Below, in pieces: positions 8,497-17,753 of a stretch of DNA of 64,000 bases (within the stretch, counting starts at the first letter, position 1; every line of letters starts with the position of its first letter). A model generated the notes under the pieces. It was not told the DNA's origin. It worked only from the letters and a program-made list of their open reading frames with translations, and did no database searches. Made by a program: the position numbers and the translations under genes. The DNA comes from Parietichytrium sp. I65-24A (taxonomy: Eukaryota > Sar > Bigyra > Thraustochytrida > Thraustochytriidae). The DNA lies in assembly GCA_012862575.1 (NCBI GenBank), contig BLSF01000057.1:62001-126000 (forward strand). The letters run 5' to 3'.

Positions 8497-10446
8497 TCAG
8501 AGATCTTGGCTTGTTCTATGTTGAATTTGCAGAGCGCTTTGCGCTGGCGTCACCTCCCAGTCTCGAACTTTACATCGTTTCAAAAGTCGAAGCTGGCTGG
8601 AGTCGAGCTTCTTGATGATCACCCGTTCGCTCGGTTCCGTCAAGGGCTTGTCCCACCTCGCCTCTCCGGAAACTGCGTCGAAGTAGAATGATTTCTTGTC
8701 CTTACTGTCATACTGTTGAATCCAAACTTGGCCATTCTCGTGCTTTCGATCTTGAAATGTGGAGGTTCTGGCTTTCTCGAGAAAGTATCTCGCGAAGTGG
8801 TAACCGCCTTGTTCCGACATGAGCTGCAAAGCTAGCTTTTCGCAGCTCAGACAGAATGACGATTCCTGAAGATACGTCAGAACCTGGCAGCCAAGGCACG
8901 GCGAAGTAGTCTTCTCTGTATCATTGACGTTCATCTTCTTCGAAAGGACAGAAAGACGACTTAAGCCCGTACCGTCTTTGGCCAACTTGGCAAGATCTTG
9001 ACCAGCTTGGAGAATGCGAACAGTGCTGCTCCTCAAAATTTGCGAACCTCTCCTCACTCGCCCCTGTGTGCTGCTATCCTCTGGCTTGCCATCTTTGCAG
9101 ATGTTTGGAGGCGGCTCCTTAGAGTTGTCGATTACATGCTCGGACTGATTATCGCTCCTGCTTCTTCGCTTGTTATGGATGATCTCCTCTTGCACAACGC
9201 GTCGAATCAGCTCGCGAGCACTGTAAATCCAGGCGCGTTTTGTGCTGACAGGAAAGCCTTGCTGAGCAAGCTTGCGCATGGATGCATACCGGTGCTCTTG
9301 TCCGATTGAATGTGCCGCCGATTTAGTGCAGCTCTTCATGGTTGAGATCTTCCGCTCCATGTTGTTCACCGCATTTCGAAGTCTTCGTCGTATAACCCTT
9401 TGAATCAACACCAGAGGAGCAAAAAGAATAGGATACTTCTCCAAAAAGTCCACTAATTTTTCTGCGTTTGTGGCACCGTAAGCGTCAAGGTGAAAACGGT
9501 TCATTACCAGAGCTTTCAGGAGGCGAATCTCATCGGAAGAAGCGCAATCACTGTGAATCTTAGTAATAAACATCTCCAAGTCGTCGTCAACGAGGAAGCA
9601 GTTCACTGAAAACTTTGCCAGGTCCTCCAAGGAAAGTTTGCAGAATTGGAATAGCCACATTCCAAATCGAATAAAGCTAACGGCATACAGCTCTTTATCT
9701 GCCTTGTTTCGCGCCTCTTGCACTGCGTCATTTGGATACTCTCTTGTGGAGTCAAACACCTGAATATATTCAATTTCACTCCTGTATTTTTGAAATAGCT
9801 GCAAACTGCTTGTCCTGCCGACGTACACCACATTGTCACGCACCTCCCCCCTGATGCCGTCGTGATGGATAACTATTGTCTCCCCGGCTTTGAATTCGTC
9901 CATTAGTGAGATTTCTCGTTCTGAGAAGCCGTCGTAAATCGCGAACTTTTCTCTTGGCCAAGCTGTTCCTTGGACAAGAAGACCTCTCAACTTTGAATTC
10001 GGCATGCGAGCCTTGCTGTTGGCAGCAGGGATCTCTGAAAAGGTCGCCCCCCTTTTAAAAAGCTTGCTTTTGCTTGCGCCAAGGTGCAACAGGCCATCCT
10101 CGGGGCGAGCGTTTGCAGGCTTCTTTTCCACATTTGCATATATACACTCCACCACCTTCACCATCTCCACCGTCGGGACCAGACGCATCGCCAATCGATC
10201 AAGCTTAAAGTAGTCCAACCCGCACTTGCCCTTGAAAAACTTTTCCAGGATCACACCTCCGCGATGCCAGCCTTCGAAGATGCAGTTCTCCAGATAGAGC
10301 CGCCTCAGCTGCCTTCGCTCGCAACCAAATTCCTCTGCCTCAGCTGTCAGCTCATCCCAGTGCTCCTTTTTGAAGAGCTGTCCGGGCCGCTTGACCACAT
10401 TCTCAAGAAACCAATCCGACGTTGCCGCAAGTGGCCCTCGCACCAT
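8497..10446 (-). CDS. WW-domain protein with paired CxxC motifs, function unknown
   Basis: A 649-aa protein from an ATG start. The clearest domain is a C-terminal WW domain at about residues 577-612 (W..., FYFD, RWDKP), which binds Pro-rich ligands. Just before it, around residues 515-535, two CxxC pairs (PCLGC and FCLSC) spaced by 11 residues, with following His residues, suggest a small zinc-binding module. A basic helix (RVIRRRLRNAVNN, about residues 350-370) resembles an IQ-type or otherwise amphipathic segment. The N-terminal half has helical stretches with acidic loops reminiscent of degenerate EF-hands (for example FLVDDDLEMF), but no canonical calcium loop. I cannot assign a family. 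It shares a ~1 kb divergent upstream region with the enoyl-CoA hydratase gene. Confidence 0.75.
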   Translation of the reverse strand: MVRGPLAATSDWFLENVVKRPGQLFKKEHWDELTAEAEEFGCERRQLRRLYLENCIFEGWHRGGVILEKFFKGKCGLDYFKLDRLAMRLVPTVEMVKVVECIYANVEKKPANARPEDGLLHLGASKSKLFKRGATFSEIPAANSKARMPNSKLRGLLVQGTAWPREKFAIYDGFSEREISLMDEFKAGETIVIHHDGIRGEVRDNVVYVGRTSSLQLFQKYRSEIEYIQVFDSTREYPNDAVQEARNKADKELYAVSFIRFGMWLFQFCKLSLEDLAKFSVNCFLVDDDLEMFITKIHSDCASSDEIRLLKALVMNRFHLDAYGATNAEKLVDFLEKYPILFAPLVLIQRVIRRRLRNAVNNMERKISTMKSCTKSAAHSIGQEHRYASMRKLAQQGFPVSTKRAWIYSARELIRRVVQEEIIHNKRRSRSDNQSEHVIDNSKEPPPNICKDGKPEDSSTQGRVRRGSQILRSSTVRILQAGQDLAKLAKDGTGLSRLSVLSKKMNVNDTEKTTSPCLGCQVLTYLQESSFCLSCEKLALQLMSEQGGYHFARYFLEKARTSTFQDRKHENGQVWIQQYDSKDKKSFYFDAVSGEARWDKPLTEPSERVIIKKLDSSQLRLLKRCKVRDWEVTPAQSALQIQHRTSQDL

Positions 10447-11457
10447 TCTCAGTCGCGACCTGCAAAGTTGTTCGTGCCCCGATCAAGCTTGTGTGGCAGC
10501 GTGGCCACGCTCGGCGATTGTCTGTGCATCAATATTTTATTGTACTCAGTACCGCCCACACTCTGCGTGTGCTTCGCAAAATCCCAATCCCTGTCGGGCT
10601 AGAATTTTTTAGGTGTGCACCAGCATCATCGTCGCTGGAACAGGGTAGACGCGACGCTATCTAAATATCGCTGCATGAGTTCCATTTAGAATAAATCAGT
10701 TAGTCACTTGTTGTCGATATTCGTGGGAGATCTCTCACTGAGGGTCACGTCATGCAACGGATCAATGCACGACGTAAGGCCGCAAAAGTGGACTACCGTG
10801 CGGCTATACAGAAACGTAGATGAGCCAGGAAGATTGGTACTAGCTACCCATGTAGTCCCAGTTACCAGGTGCACAGTCGGTGAACAATCTTGTTCTTCGT
10901 TGTTCCGTGTTGGTGTGTCCGACACTTCATCCTTGGATGACATTGACTGTGAAACCAAAGTTTGGTGAAATCTTTCGCTTTCTCAGCTTTCTCTCTTCTC
11001 TCTTCCTCACTTTCAGTTCATTCGATGAATGTTTGATCTGTTTTCTGAACTCTGTAAGAGGATACGATCTTCACCGTCGTCTGAATTCTAAAATTCTAAG
11101 ACATAAGTGGCAGGTCCGATCCTTTAGAGTTTAGTGCCGCCAGGCTTTTCACAACAACGTGAATGGAGTTGGACTGTGAATAAAAACGCGCGAACCCCTA
11201 AGTGGGATAGCACTTGCGCCAATGATGGCATCGGCAGTGGGTGCGAGAAGCGGACAGAGCACCACCACGTAGGAAAACTATGAACGCGACTGTGACACCC
11301 TATACTTTTAGCTGACACTCGTGACATCTCGTGACCCCAAACGCCATGCGACAGGCTGGGCAGACCTTTAACGCTTGAAGCATCTTGGTCGTTGTGCAAA
11401 GAATCTGTTGTTTGGAAGGGAGAAGCAGCGTGGGAAGAGCTGCGAAACATAAAAAAG
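10447..11457. other. Intergenic region, divergent WW / enoyl-CoA hydratase genes
   Basis: About 1 kb with no credible gene. It contains GTACTCAGTACC at 10542-10553, a short relative of the dispersed motif, about 100 bp upstream of the WW start codon. From 10978 onward the sequence is the first copy of the ~1.9 kb direct repeat. A TC-rich pyrimidine tract opens that repeat, and a 10-codon upstream ORF starts at 11346 ahead of the hydratase ATG. Confidence 0.6.
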
Positions 11458-12348
11458 ATGGGATACCAATACATCAAGGTGCAAAATGAGGGCAGGCTGT
11501 GCACGATTATGCTCTCGAGGCCGGAGATCAGGAACGCGTGGAACGAGAAACTGAGAACAGAGCTGGTACAAGCCGTCGGAGAAGCCAACCGCAATCCGCA
11601 AGTGCGTGTGATCATCTTGACCGGTGACCCGAAAGGAAATGCCTTCTGCGCCGGAGCCGATTTGAGCGGTGGAAAGATGGGCGGAGACAATGATGAGGCC
11701 AACTATATTGACGTGCCACCAGGAAGGAGGCGGGACGCTTCCACCTTTCGCGATGGCGGCGGTGTCGCAGCTTTAGCCATCATGAGGTGCACGAAACCAG
11801 TAATTGCAGCAATGAATGGTGCAGCCGTTGGAGTGGGCATGACCCTTTCGAGCGCGTGTGATTTGCGTGTAGCAGCCGCTGGGTCAAAGGTTGGATTTGT
11901 ATTTGCTCGCCGCGGTCTGGCTTGCGAGACTATTTCAAGCTGGCTGCTGCCACGCCTGGTGGGCATGAGCAAAGCAATGGAGCTCGTTCTCACGGGCCGC
12001 GTCTTCAAGCCGGAAGACGCCCCACCAGGCTTGTTTAACTACGTCGTGCCTAAAGACCAGGTACTTGCCAAAGCACGTGAGTTGGCTCTCGAGATTGCCG
12101 AGAATACTAGCGGAGTGAGCGTCGCACTTTCCAAATTCTCCCTCATCCGCGCCGCGAACATGACCATCGAGGAAACCCATCTTGCAGAATCGAAGACCAT
12201 CCTCTACACCAGTACCGGAGCAGATGCAAAAGAAGGCATCACCAGCTTCCTCGAGAAGCGCAAGCCAAACTTCCAAATGGACCCATACCGCGACCTGCCG
12301 CCATTCTTCCCATGGTGGTCCCAGATCGACACCGAGTCCAAGCTCTAG
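11458..12348 (+). CDS. Enoyl-CoA hydratase/isomerase family, peroxisomal (copy 1)
   Basis: A 296-aa crotonase-fold protein from the first in-frame ATG (MGYQYIK). It shows the CoA/oxyanion segments FCAGADLSGG and AAMNGAAVGVG, and the second active-site region LACETISSWLLPRLVG. The Glu in CETISSW is in the place of the second crotonase Glu, while the first catalytic Glu position reads FARRG; this pattern is common in crotonase-family isomerases and hydratases other than the mitochondrial beta-oxidation hydratase, so the exact reaction is uncertain. The protein ends in Ser-Lys-Leu, a canonical PTS1, so a peroxisomal fatty-acid role is inferred. The frame is open further upstream only with non-ATG codons. 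This copy is identical in protein to the one at 13353-14243 and may be an assembly duplicate. Confidence 0.9.
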   Translation: MGYQYIKVQNEGRLCTIMLSRPEIRNAWNEKLRTELVQAVGEANRNPQVRVIILTGDPKGNAFCAGADLSGGKMGGDNDEANYIDVPPGRRRDASTFRDGGGVAALAIMRCTKPVIAAMNGAAVGVGMTLSSACDLRVAAAGSKVGFVFARRGLACETISSWLLPRLVGMSKAMELVLTGRVFKPEDAPPGLFNYVVPKDQVLAKARELALEIAENTSGVSVALSKFSLIRAANMTIEETHLAESKTILYTSTGADAKEGITSFLEKRKPNFQMDPYRDLPPFFPWWSQIDTESKL

Positions 12349-12763
12349 GCGACCATCTCCTATATTCTCTGCTTCCCGGCATCAAAGTAACAACTGTCCA
12401 TGCAAACACAAACCATCAGAATCATTTTCTTCCTGACCGATCGCCTTCCGCAAAGTCGGGCACATTCAGTCGCCCATTCCTTTGAAAGATTCCATCACCA
12501 ACCTCCCCGATCGTCGGATACTGAATCTCGAGTAAGCAATCGTCCTCGACACTCATTCGCTGACCGTCAGTCATCAGTCACCAGTCACCCCGCGTCTCCA
12601 GTGTCTCCCATGGTTGATGGCTTGCTCTCCTGATGAGCTCATTGCCAAATACACATACACATACACACACACAGAAAGAGTCTTACCAAAGGGTGGCAAG
12701 TCTGTCGGTGGAAAGAAAGGTGTGGCAAAGCGCTTGCGAGTGCGTGGAGAGGTTTGGTAGGAA
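12349..12763. other. Intergenic region after hydratase copy 1
   Basis: Noncoding sequence between the hydratase and the truncated KDO-8-P synthase start, within repeat copy 1. It has a CA/TA microsatellite near 12648-12672. Compared with copy 2 it differs by several SNPs and indels, including a 9-bp extra segment around 12600 and fewer CA units. Confidence 0.6.
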
Positions 12764-12864
12764 ATGCTGGGCATAGTATCTAGGCGCAGCCGCGCAAGTG
12801 GCGAGCTGTTCTCGCGGCTGTGTGAGAAGCCGTTCGTAGTGGCGGGAACGAATGTGCTCCAAGA
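12764..12864 (+). pseudogene. kdsA: Truncated duplicate of the KDO-8-P synthase 5' end
   Basis: These 101 bases start with the same ATG and first 33 codons as the complete gene at 14660 and stop at the N. One difference in the coding part is synonymous (GTA against GTG). There is no continuation after the N, which restarts the repeat from its beginning. It is best read as the end of one contig, not as a biological pseudogene. Confidence 0.85.
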
Positions 12865-12865
12865 N
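12865..12865. other. Ambiguous base / assembly join
   Basis: The only N in the window, lying exactly at the junction of the two ~1.9 kb repeat copies. Confidence 0.95.
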
Positions 12866-13352
12866 CTTTCTCAGCTTTCTCTCTTCTCTCTTCTCTCTTC
12901 CTCACTTTCAGTTCATTCGATGAATGTTTGATCTGTTTTCTGAACTCTGTAAGAGGATACGATCTTCACCGTCGTCTGAATTCTAAAATTCTAAGACATA
13001 AGTGGCAGGTCCGATCCTTTAGAGTTTAGTGCCGCCAGGCTTTTCACAACAACGTGAATGGAGTTGGACTGTGAATAAAAACGCGCGAACCCCTAAGTGG
13101 GATAGCACTTGCGCCAATGATGGCATCGGCAGTGGGTGCGAGAAGCGGACAGAGCACCACCACGTAGGAAAACTATGAACGCGACTGTGACACCCTATAC
13201 TTTTAGCTGACACTCGTGACATCTCGTGACCCCAAACGCCATGCGACAGGCTGGGCAGACCTTTAACGCTTGAAGCATCTTGGTCGTTGTGCAAAGAATC
13301 TGTTGTTTGGAAGGGAGAAGCAGCGTGGGAAGAGCTGCGAAACATAAAAAAG

Positions 13353-14243
13353 ATGGGATACCAATACATCAAGGTGCAAAATGAGGGCAGGCTGTGCACG
13401 ATTATGCTCTCGAGGCCGGAGATCAGGAACGCGTGGAACGAGAAACTGAGAACAGAGCTGGTACAAGCCGTCGGAGAAGCCAACCGCAATCCGCAAGTGC
13501 GTGTGATCATCTTGACCGGTGACCCGAAAGGAAATGCCTTCTGCGCCGGAGCCGATTTGAGCGGTGGAAAGATGGGCGGAGACAATGATGAGGCCAACTA
13601 TATTGACGTGCCACCAGGAAGGAGGCGGGACGCTTCCACCTTTCGCGATGGCGGCGGTGTCGCAGCTTTAGCCATCATGAGGTGCACGAAACCAGTAATT
13701 GCAGCAATGAATGGTGCAGCCGTTGGAGTGGGCATGACCCTTTCGAGCGCGTGTGATTTGCGTGTAGCAGCCGCTGGGTCAAAGGTTGGATTTGTATTTG
13801 CTCGCCGCGGTCTGGCTTGCGAGACTATTTCAAGCTGGCTGCTGCCACGCCTGGTGGGCATGAGCAAAGCAATGGAGCTCGTTCTCACGGGCCGCGTCTT
13901 CAAGCCGGAAGACGCCCCACCAGGCTTGTTTAACTACGTCGTGCCTAAAGACCAGGTACTTGCCAAAGCACGTGAGTTGGCTCTCGAGATTGCCGAGAAT
14001 ACTAGCGGAGTGAGCGTCGCACTTTCCAAATTCTCCCTCATCCGCGCCGCGAACATGACCATCGAGGAAACCCATCTTGCAGAATCGAAGACCATCCTCT
14101 ACACCAGTACCGGAGCAGATGCAAAAGAAGGCATCACCAGCTTCCTCGAGAAGCGCAAGCCAAACTTCCAAATGGACCCATACCGCGACCTGCCGCCATT
14201 CTTCCCATGGTGGTCCCAGATCGACACCGAGTCCAAGCTCTAG
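13353..14243 (+). CDS. Enoyl-CoA hydratase/isomerase family, peroxisomal (copy 2)
   Basis: The translated sequence is identical to the 296-aa copy at 11458-12348, including the NGAAVGVG oxyanion segment, the CETISSWLLPRLVG active-site region and the C-terminal SKL peroxisomal signal. I also see no synonymous difference between the two coding sequences. No divergence at all in a freely variable class of site argues for one locus represented twice rather than two paralogues. Role and uncertainties are as for copy 1. Confidence 0.85.
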   Translation: MGYQYIKVQNEGRLCTIMLSRPEIRNAWNEKLRTELVQAVGEANRNPQVRVIILTGDPKGNAFCAGADLSGGKMGGDNDEANYIDVPPGRRRDASTFRDGGGVAALAIMRCTKPVIAAMNGAAVGVGMTLSSACDLRVAAAGSKVGFVFARRGLACETISSWLLPRLVGMSKAMELVLTGRVFKPEDAPPGLFNYVVPKDQVLAKARELALEIAENTSGVSVALSKFSLIRAANMTIEETHLAESKTILYTSTGADAKEGITSFLEKRKPNFQMDPYRDLPPFFPWWSQIDTESKL

Positions 14244-14536
14244 GCGACCATCTCCTATATTCTCTGCTTCCCGGCATCAAAGTAACAACTGTCCATGCAA
14301 ACACAAACCATCAGAACCATTTTCTTCCTGACCGCTCGCCTTCCGCAAAGTCGCGGCACATTCAGTCGCCCATTCCTTTGAAAGATTCCATCACCAACCT
14401 CCCCGATCGTCGGATACTGAATCTCGAGTAAGCAATCGTCCTCGACACTCATTTCGCTGACCGTCAGTCATCAGTCACCAGTCACCCCGCGTCTCCCATG
14501 GTTGATGGCTTGCTCTCCCGATGAGCTCATTGCCAA

Positions 14537-14569
<33 letters not shown>

Positions 14570-14659
14570 GAAAGAGTCTTACCAAAGGGTGGCAAGTCTG
14601 TCGGTGGAAAGAAAGGTGTGGCAAAGCGCTTGCGAGTGCGTGGAGAGGTTTGGTAGGGA
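14244..14659. other. Intergenic region, hydratase to KDO-8-P synthase
   Basis: A 416-bp spacer between two genes on the same strand. It contains a CA/TA microsatellite at about 14536-14570 and otherwise nothing I recognise. Confidence 0.6.
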
Positions 14660-15568
14660 ATGCTGGGCATAGTATCTAGGCGCAGCCGCGCAAGTGGCGA
14701 GCTGTTCTCGCGGCTGTGTGAGAAGCCGTTCGTGGTGGCGGGAACGAATGTGCTCCAAGACGAGGACACGGCGGTCAAGATCGCCTCACACGCGCGGCAG
14801 GTTGGAGAGCGACTCGGCGTGCAAGTGCTGTTCAAAGCGTCGTGGGACAAGGCGAATCGCACGGCAGCGGACGCGTTCCGCGGACCGGGCTTGGCGAAAG
14901 GGCTCGAGATCCTCTCTGCAGTGCGCAAGGAGACTGCGCTCCCGATCGTGACAGATGTGCATGAGACGGCGCAGGTGTCCGCTGTGGCGGCTGTGGCGGA
15001 TGTTGTCCAAGTGCCGTCGTTTCTGTGCAGGCAAACAGATTTGATCAGGGCTGCGGCGGCGTCAGGAAGGGTTGTGCTTTTGAAGCGGGGTCAGTTTGCT
15101 GCCCCTGGGGTGATGGGCCACGCCGTGTCGAAGTGCAAGGTAGAAGGGAATGTAAATGTGATTTTGTGCGAGCGCGGCATGACGTGCGGCGTGGAGGATC
15201 TGGTGTTTGACCCGAGACAAATTCCACAGCTCAAGGACGCGGCACGGGCGTTTGGCGGAGGCGGAGGCGGAAGCGAGCTCATGACTGGAAAGGTTCCGGT
15301 GATTGTCGACGTGACACACTCATGTCAGGTGCCTCCCAGAGCGAATGTAGGACACAGTGGTGGGAGCAGAGCGATGGTGCCGATTGTTGCGCGGGCAGCT
15401 GCAGCAGCTGGTGCTGACGGCATTTTCATCGAGTGTCACCCGGATCCCGACAATGCCCCCGTAGACAGTGCAATTCAATTGCACTTGGAAGATCTCGAAC
15501 CACTCTTGCAAGAAGTCTTGCCAATCATGGAGATTGCCCGGAGGTCCAAGTTCAATCAGCACAAGTAA
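14660..15568 (+). CDS. kdsA: 3-deoxy-D-manno-octulosonate 8-phosphate synthase
   Basis: A 302-aa protein from an ATG; family members are about 280-290 aa. It condenses phosphoenolpyruvate with arabinose 5-phosphate to KDO-8-P, the committed step to KDO, a sugar of plant rhamnogalacturonan II, algal walls and bacterial LPS. Motifs in order: AGTNVLQ (residues 27-33), FKASWDKANRT for PEP binding, VPSFLCRQTDL, KRGQFAAP, LCERG, VTHSCQ and IECHPDPDNA. Residues matching the KdsA metal site are present as His220, Glu258 and Asp269, but the fourth ligand position is Asn30 (GTNVL), as in the metal-independent E. coli type where metal-dependent enzymes have Cys. The first ~22 residues are Arg-rich, with no clear transit peptide beyond the normal N-terminal length. 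Its 5' end is duplicated at 12764. Confidence 0.95.
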   Translation: MLGIVSRRSRASGELFSRLCEKPFVVAGTNVLQDEDTAVKIASHARQVGERLGVQVLFKASWDKANRTAADAFRGPGLAKGLEILSAVRKETALPIVTDVHETAQVSAVAAVADVVQVPSFLCRQTDLIRAAAASGRVVLLKRGQFAAPGVMGHAVSKCKVEGNVNVILCERGMTCGVEDLVFDPRQIPQLKDAARAFGGGGGGSELMTGKVPVIVDVTHSCQVPPRANVGHSGGSRAMVPIVARAAAAAGADGIFIECHPDPDNAPVDSAIQLHLEDLEPLLQEVLPIMEIARRSKFNQHK

Positions 15569-16442
15569 CTTTTAATTGCCGTTAGCTCGAAGTCCCGTGC
15601 GTACCAGATTGTACCTTTCTGAGATTCTGCAAGCCCAGAATCTCATGCTTGCCTCATCCTCCATATCAACCAGCTCACGACGCACTTTGACAACGATTGC
15701 AAACCTTGATCATCGGAATAGCCGAATGCGCTCTCGCCAGTCTGAAACAGGAGTCATCTTCAGGGATTTCAATGCCAGCACTGATCGCCGGAACGGAACG
15801 TTGCCAGTGTTGCCAGGTTCCATCCACAGTACTCTCTAGAGAGTACCTGGCTGACCTCGACTTGACCTTGCTTTATTTACTGTTAGTTCCAACACACACC
15901 CTAACCTAATCTAACCAAACCCCCGAGACCACTTGCATTTTGGTGCAGCTGTGATCAGCTGTGAATTGATAGATTCACTCTGAAGACCGTGACCGTGAGC
16001 AAGCGAACGCGCATCGAAGGTCAAGTGCGCTGAGGAGATTGCGAGAAGGTTCGTTTCTGGAGGGCCGAGGTCATAAGGCCAAGGAGCAGCGCAGAGGGAG
16101 TCGCAAGCGTGCATAGGTGAGTGTGTTTGAGGGGTGATTTGTGCGTGGAAGCGTTTGTATCTATCTTTTCCCAGCTCGAGTGCCGGGAAAAGACTGTGTG
16201 GAGAGAAAGGCGGGGATGGAGGGCTTCCAAATGCCTCGTGCGACAGCGCTGCGATGATGTGTCGGTCTTCGGCATTTGTCTCGTGGGGATGTTCGTCGAG
16301 AAGGCAATATTAGTGCGTGTTCTTTAATAGTCTAGCGTGTCTGAAGCTTTGCGGTGACAGCGCCAGATAGGGGAGCACCGACAACAATGGATGTGGTCAT
16401 GAGCAATTCTTGGCATGGGTTCATACATTGACAATTCAGCGT
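15569..16442. other. Intergenic region, KDO-8-P synthase to IPK1
   Basis: About 870 bp with no credible gene. Two same-strand genes flank it, so it should hold the terminator/poly(A) region of the first and the promoter of the second. I see a short palindrome ACTCTCTAGAGAGT at 15831-15844 and nothing else of note. Confidence 0.55.
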
Positions 16443-17753
16443 ATGTTCGTGTTCAAATACAGGATGGGATTCACCACGGAGCAAGTGAAAGGCGCCTTTG
16501 CAGAATGCACACCGCAAGATTGGAGCTACATTGCTGAAGGAGCGCTGAACTTGGCACTCCGATATGTAGGGAGCGAAAAGGCTCTCGGCGGATATGTTCT
16601 TCGCGTGCGAAAAGACAACCCTGAGGCATCGGGAGGAAATACTGCGGAAAATCCCTGGGAGGAGTCGCTGCGCTTCTCCGAAAAGATGGTGCTTCCTTTA
16701 CTTGGCAGACGATACGTCCAGCCAGCGGTGGAAGTGCCTTTGAAGGAGGGCTTCATGCAGGCGCTTGGCGAACACATCGAATCTTCACGTCCGGAGAAGA
16801 GGCGCGTTCACACCCTGGACATGAACCTGAAAACCGGACTCTTGATGGTAGACAACACATTGTTGCCCGTTGGCGAAGGGCCGTCCATTTGTTTTGAGCT
16901 CAAGATCAAATGGGGCTTTGTTGCTGATGAAAGCCCTTTCGTTACGCACGACGTGAAAAAGCGCTATGACCGCTTTAGTATGCACCAATTCTACAAAAAC
17001 AAGCATGGCGAGCTGGACTCCTTCAGTCAATACTGTCCAATCGACTTGTTTTCGTACGACAAACCAAGGGTCTTGCACGCTCTTGAGGCACTCGTTGAAA
17101 CTCCCCAGAACAACTTTAGAATGTTCGTTGATGGCAAGATGATGTATCCTGATTCCAAGGGCCACGGTAGCCGTGCTATCTTTGAAGACGTTGTGAAGGC
17201 ATATCCGGGCATCAAAAGCGTTGATTCGCTGTTGAACAACGTTGCCGAACTTTTAGTCTGCGAGCCGCTCCTTGATCGCATCCGAACCATGCAAAAGATG
17301 GACGATTGCGACATTGAAGCGGTATGGCCAATTTACGAAAAGATCCTCGAGCGAGGAGAGAGCGTTCTTCCTCTTGCGGACGGCGAAACGCTATTGCCGC
17401 GCGAGACACCGTCCAGCCTCCCTTCGACCCCTGAAGAGGAGCACGAGACAGTAAGGCGGTTTCTGCTCTCTTGTACTGCGAAAGACTGTTCAACTATGAT
17501 TGTGGTAAAGCCCACGGAGGAGTCGCCTGCCGCTGCGGAGCTTGAGTCTTTCCGATCTAAAGCGCCAGAGATGGAAGGAGAGCGAAGCATCGTTGAAGAC
17601 AAGAAGAACGGCTTTATGTATTCGATCGCAGTTGTAGACCTGGACCCCAAACCTATCGAAAAGATGCATCACTACTTCAAGCTTGACAAAAAGATCGCGG
17701 AATTGGTGACGGAAGAGGAAGAGGAATTCAAAGCAAAAACCAAAAGGGTGTAA
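16443..17753 (+). CDS. IPK1: Inositol-pentakisphosphate 2-kinase (IPK1)
   Basis: A 436-aa protein counted from the ATG of MFVFKYRMGF; a second ATG seven codons on is an alternative start. IPK1 phosphorylates Ins(1,3,4,5,6)P5 at the 2-position to make phytate (InsP6), using ATP. The N-lobe shows the Gly-rich ATP segment EGALNLALRYVG and the VLRVRK strand with the nucleotide-contacting basic residues. The family signatures are the FELKIKWGF segment, KRYDRFSMHQFYK, the FSQYCPIDLFS motif with its conserved Cys, and ETPQNNFRMFVDG. Beyond about residue 330 the tail is less conserved, then YSIAVVDLDPKP, another family motif. Length is close to plant IPK1 (about 450 aa). It converges on the Kir gene with a 193-bp gap. 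Confidence 0.92.
   Translation: MFVFKYRMGFTTEQVKGAFAECTPQDWSYIAEGALNLALRYVGSEKALGGYVLRVRKDNPEASGGNTAENPWEESLRFSEKMVLPLLGRRYVQPAVEVPLKEGFMQALGEHIESSRPEKRRVHTLDMNLKTGLLMVDNTLLPVGEGPSICFELKIKWGFVADESPFVTHDVKKRYDRFSMHQFYKNKHGELDSFSQYCPIDLFSYDKPRVLHALEALVETPQNNFRMFVDGKMMYPDSKGHGSRAIFEDVVKAYPGIKSVDSLLNNVAELLVCEPLLDRIRTMQKMDDCDIEAVWPIYEKILERGESVLPLADGETLLPRETPSSLPSTPEEEHETVRRFLLSCTAKDCSTMIVVKPTEESPAAAELESFRSKAPEMEGERSIVEDKKNGFMYSIAVVDLDPKPIEKMHHYFKLDKKIAELVTEEEEEFKAKTKRV

Larger units (their letters stand above)
10978..12864 (+). repeat. Direct repeat of ~1.9 kb, copy 1
   Basis: This segment reappears almost unchanged at 12866-14760, separated only by the single N at 12865. It carries the hydratase gene, its upstream region and the first 101 bases of the KDO-8-P synthase gene. 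The hydratase coding sequence gives identical proteins in both copies. The differences I found are a 7-bp pyrimidine indel near the start, and small indels, SNPs and a CA-microsatellite length change confined to the last ~500 bp. It is most simply two overlapping contig ends joined without merging. Confidence 0.9.
12866..14760 (+). repeat. Direct repeat of ~1.9 kb, copy 2
   Basis: Second copy of the segment at 10978-12864. It runs without interruption into the complete KDO-8-P synthase gene, so this is the copy whose right flank is genuine, while copy 1 has the genuine left flank. Confidence 0.9.

Noticed and set aside
11458-14243. A true tandem duplication of the hydratase gene
   Set aside because: Identity even at synonymous sites and the N at the exact junction favour an assembly join, though reads would be needed to exclude a very recent duplication.
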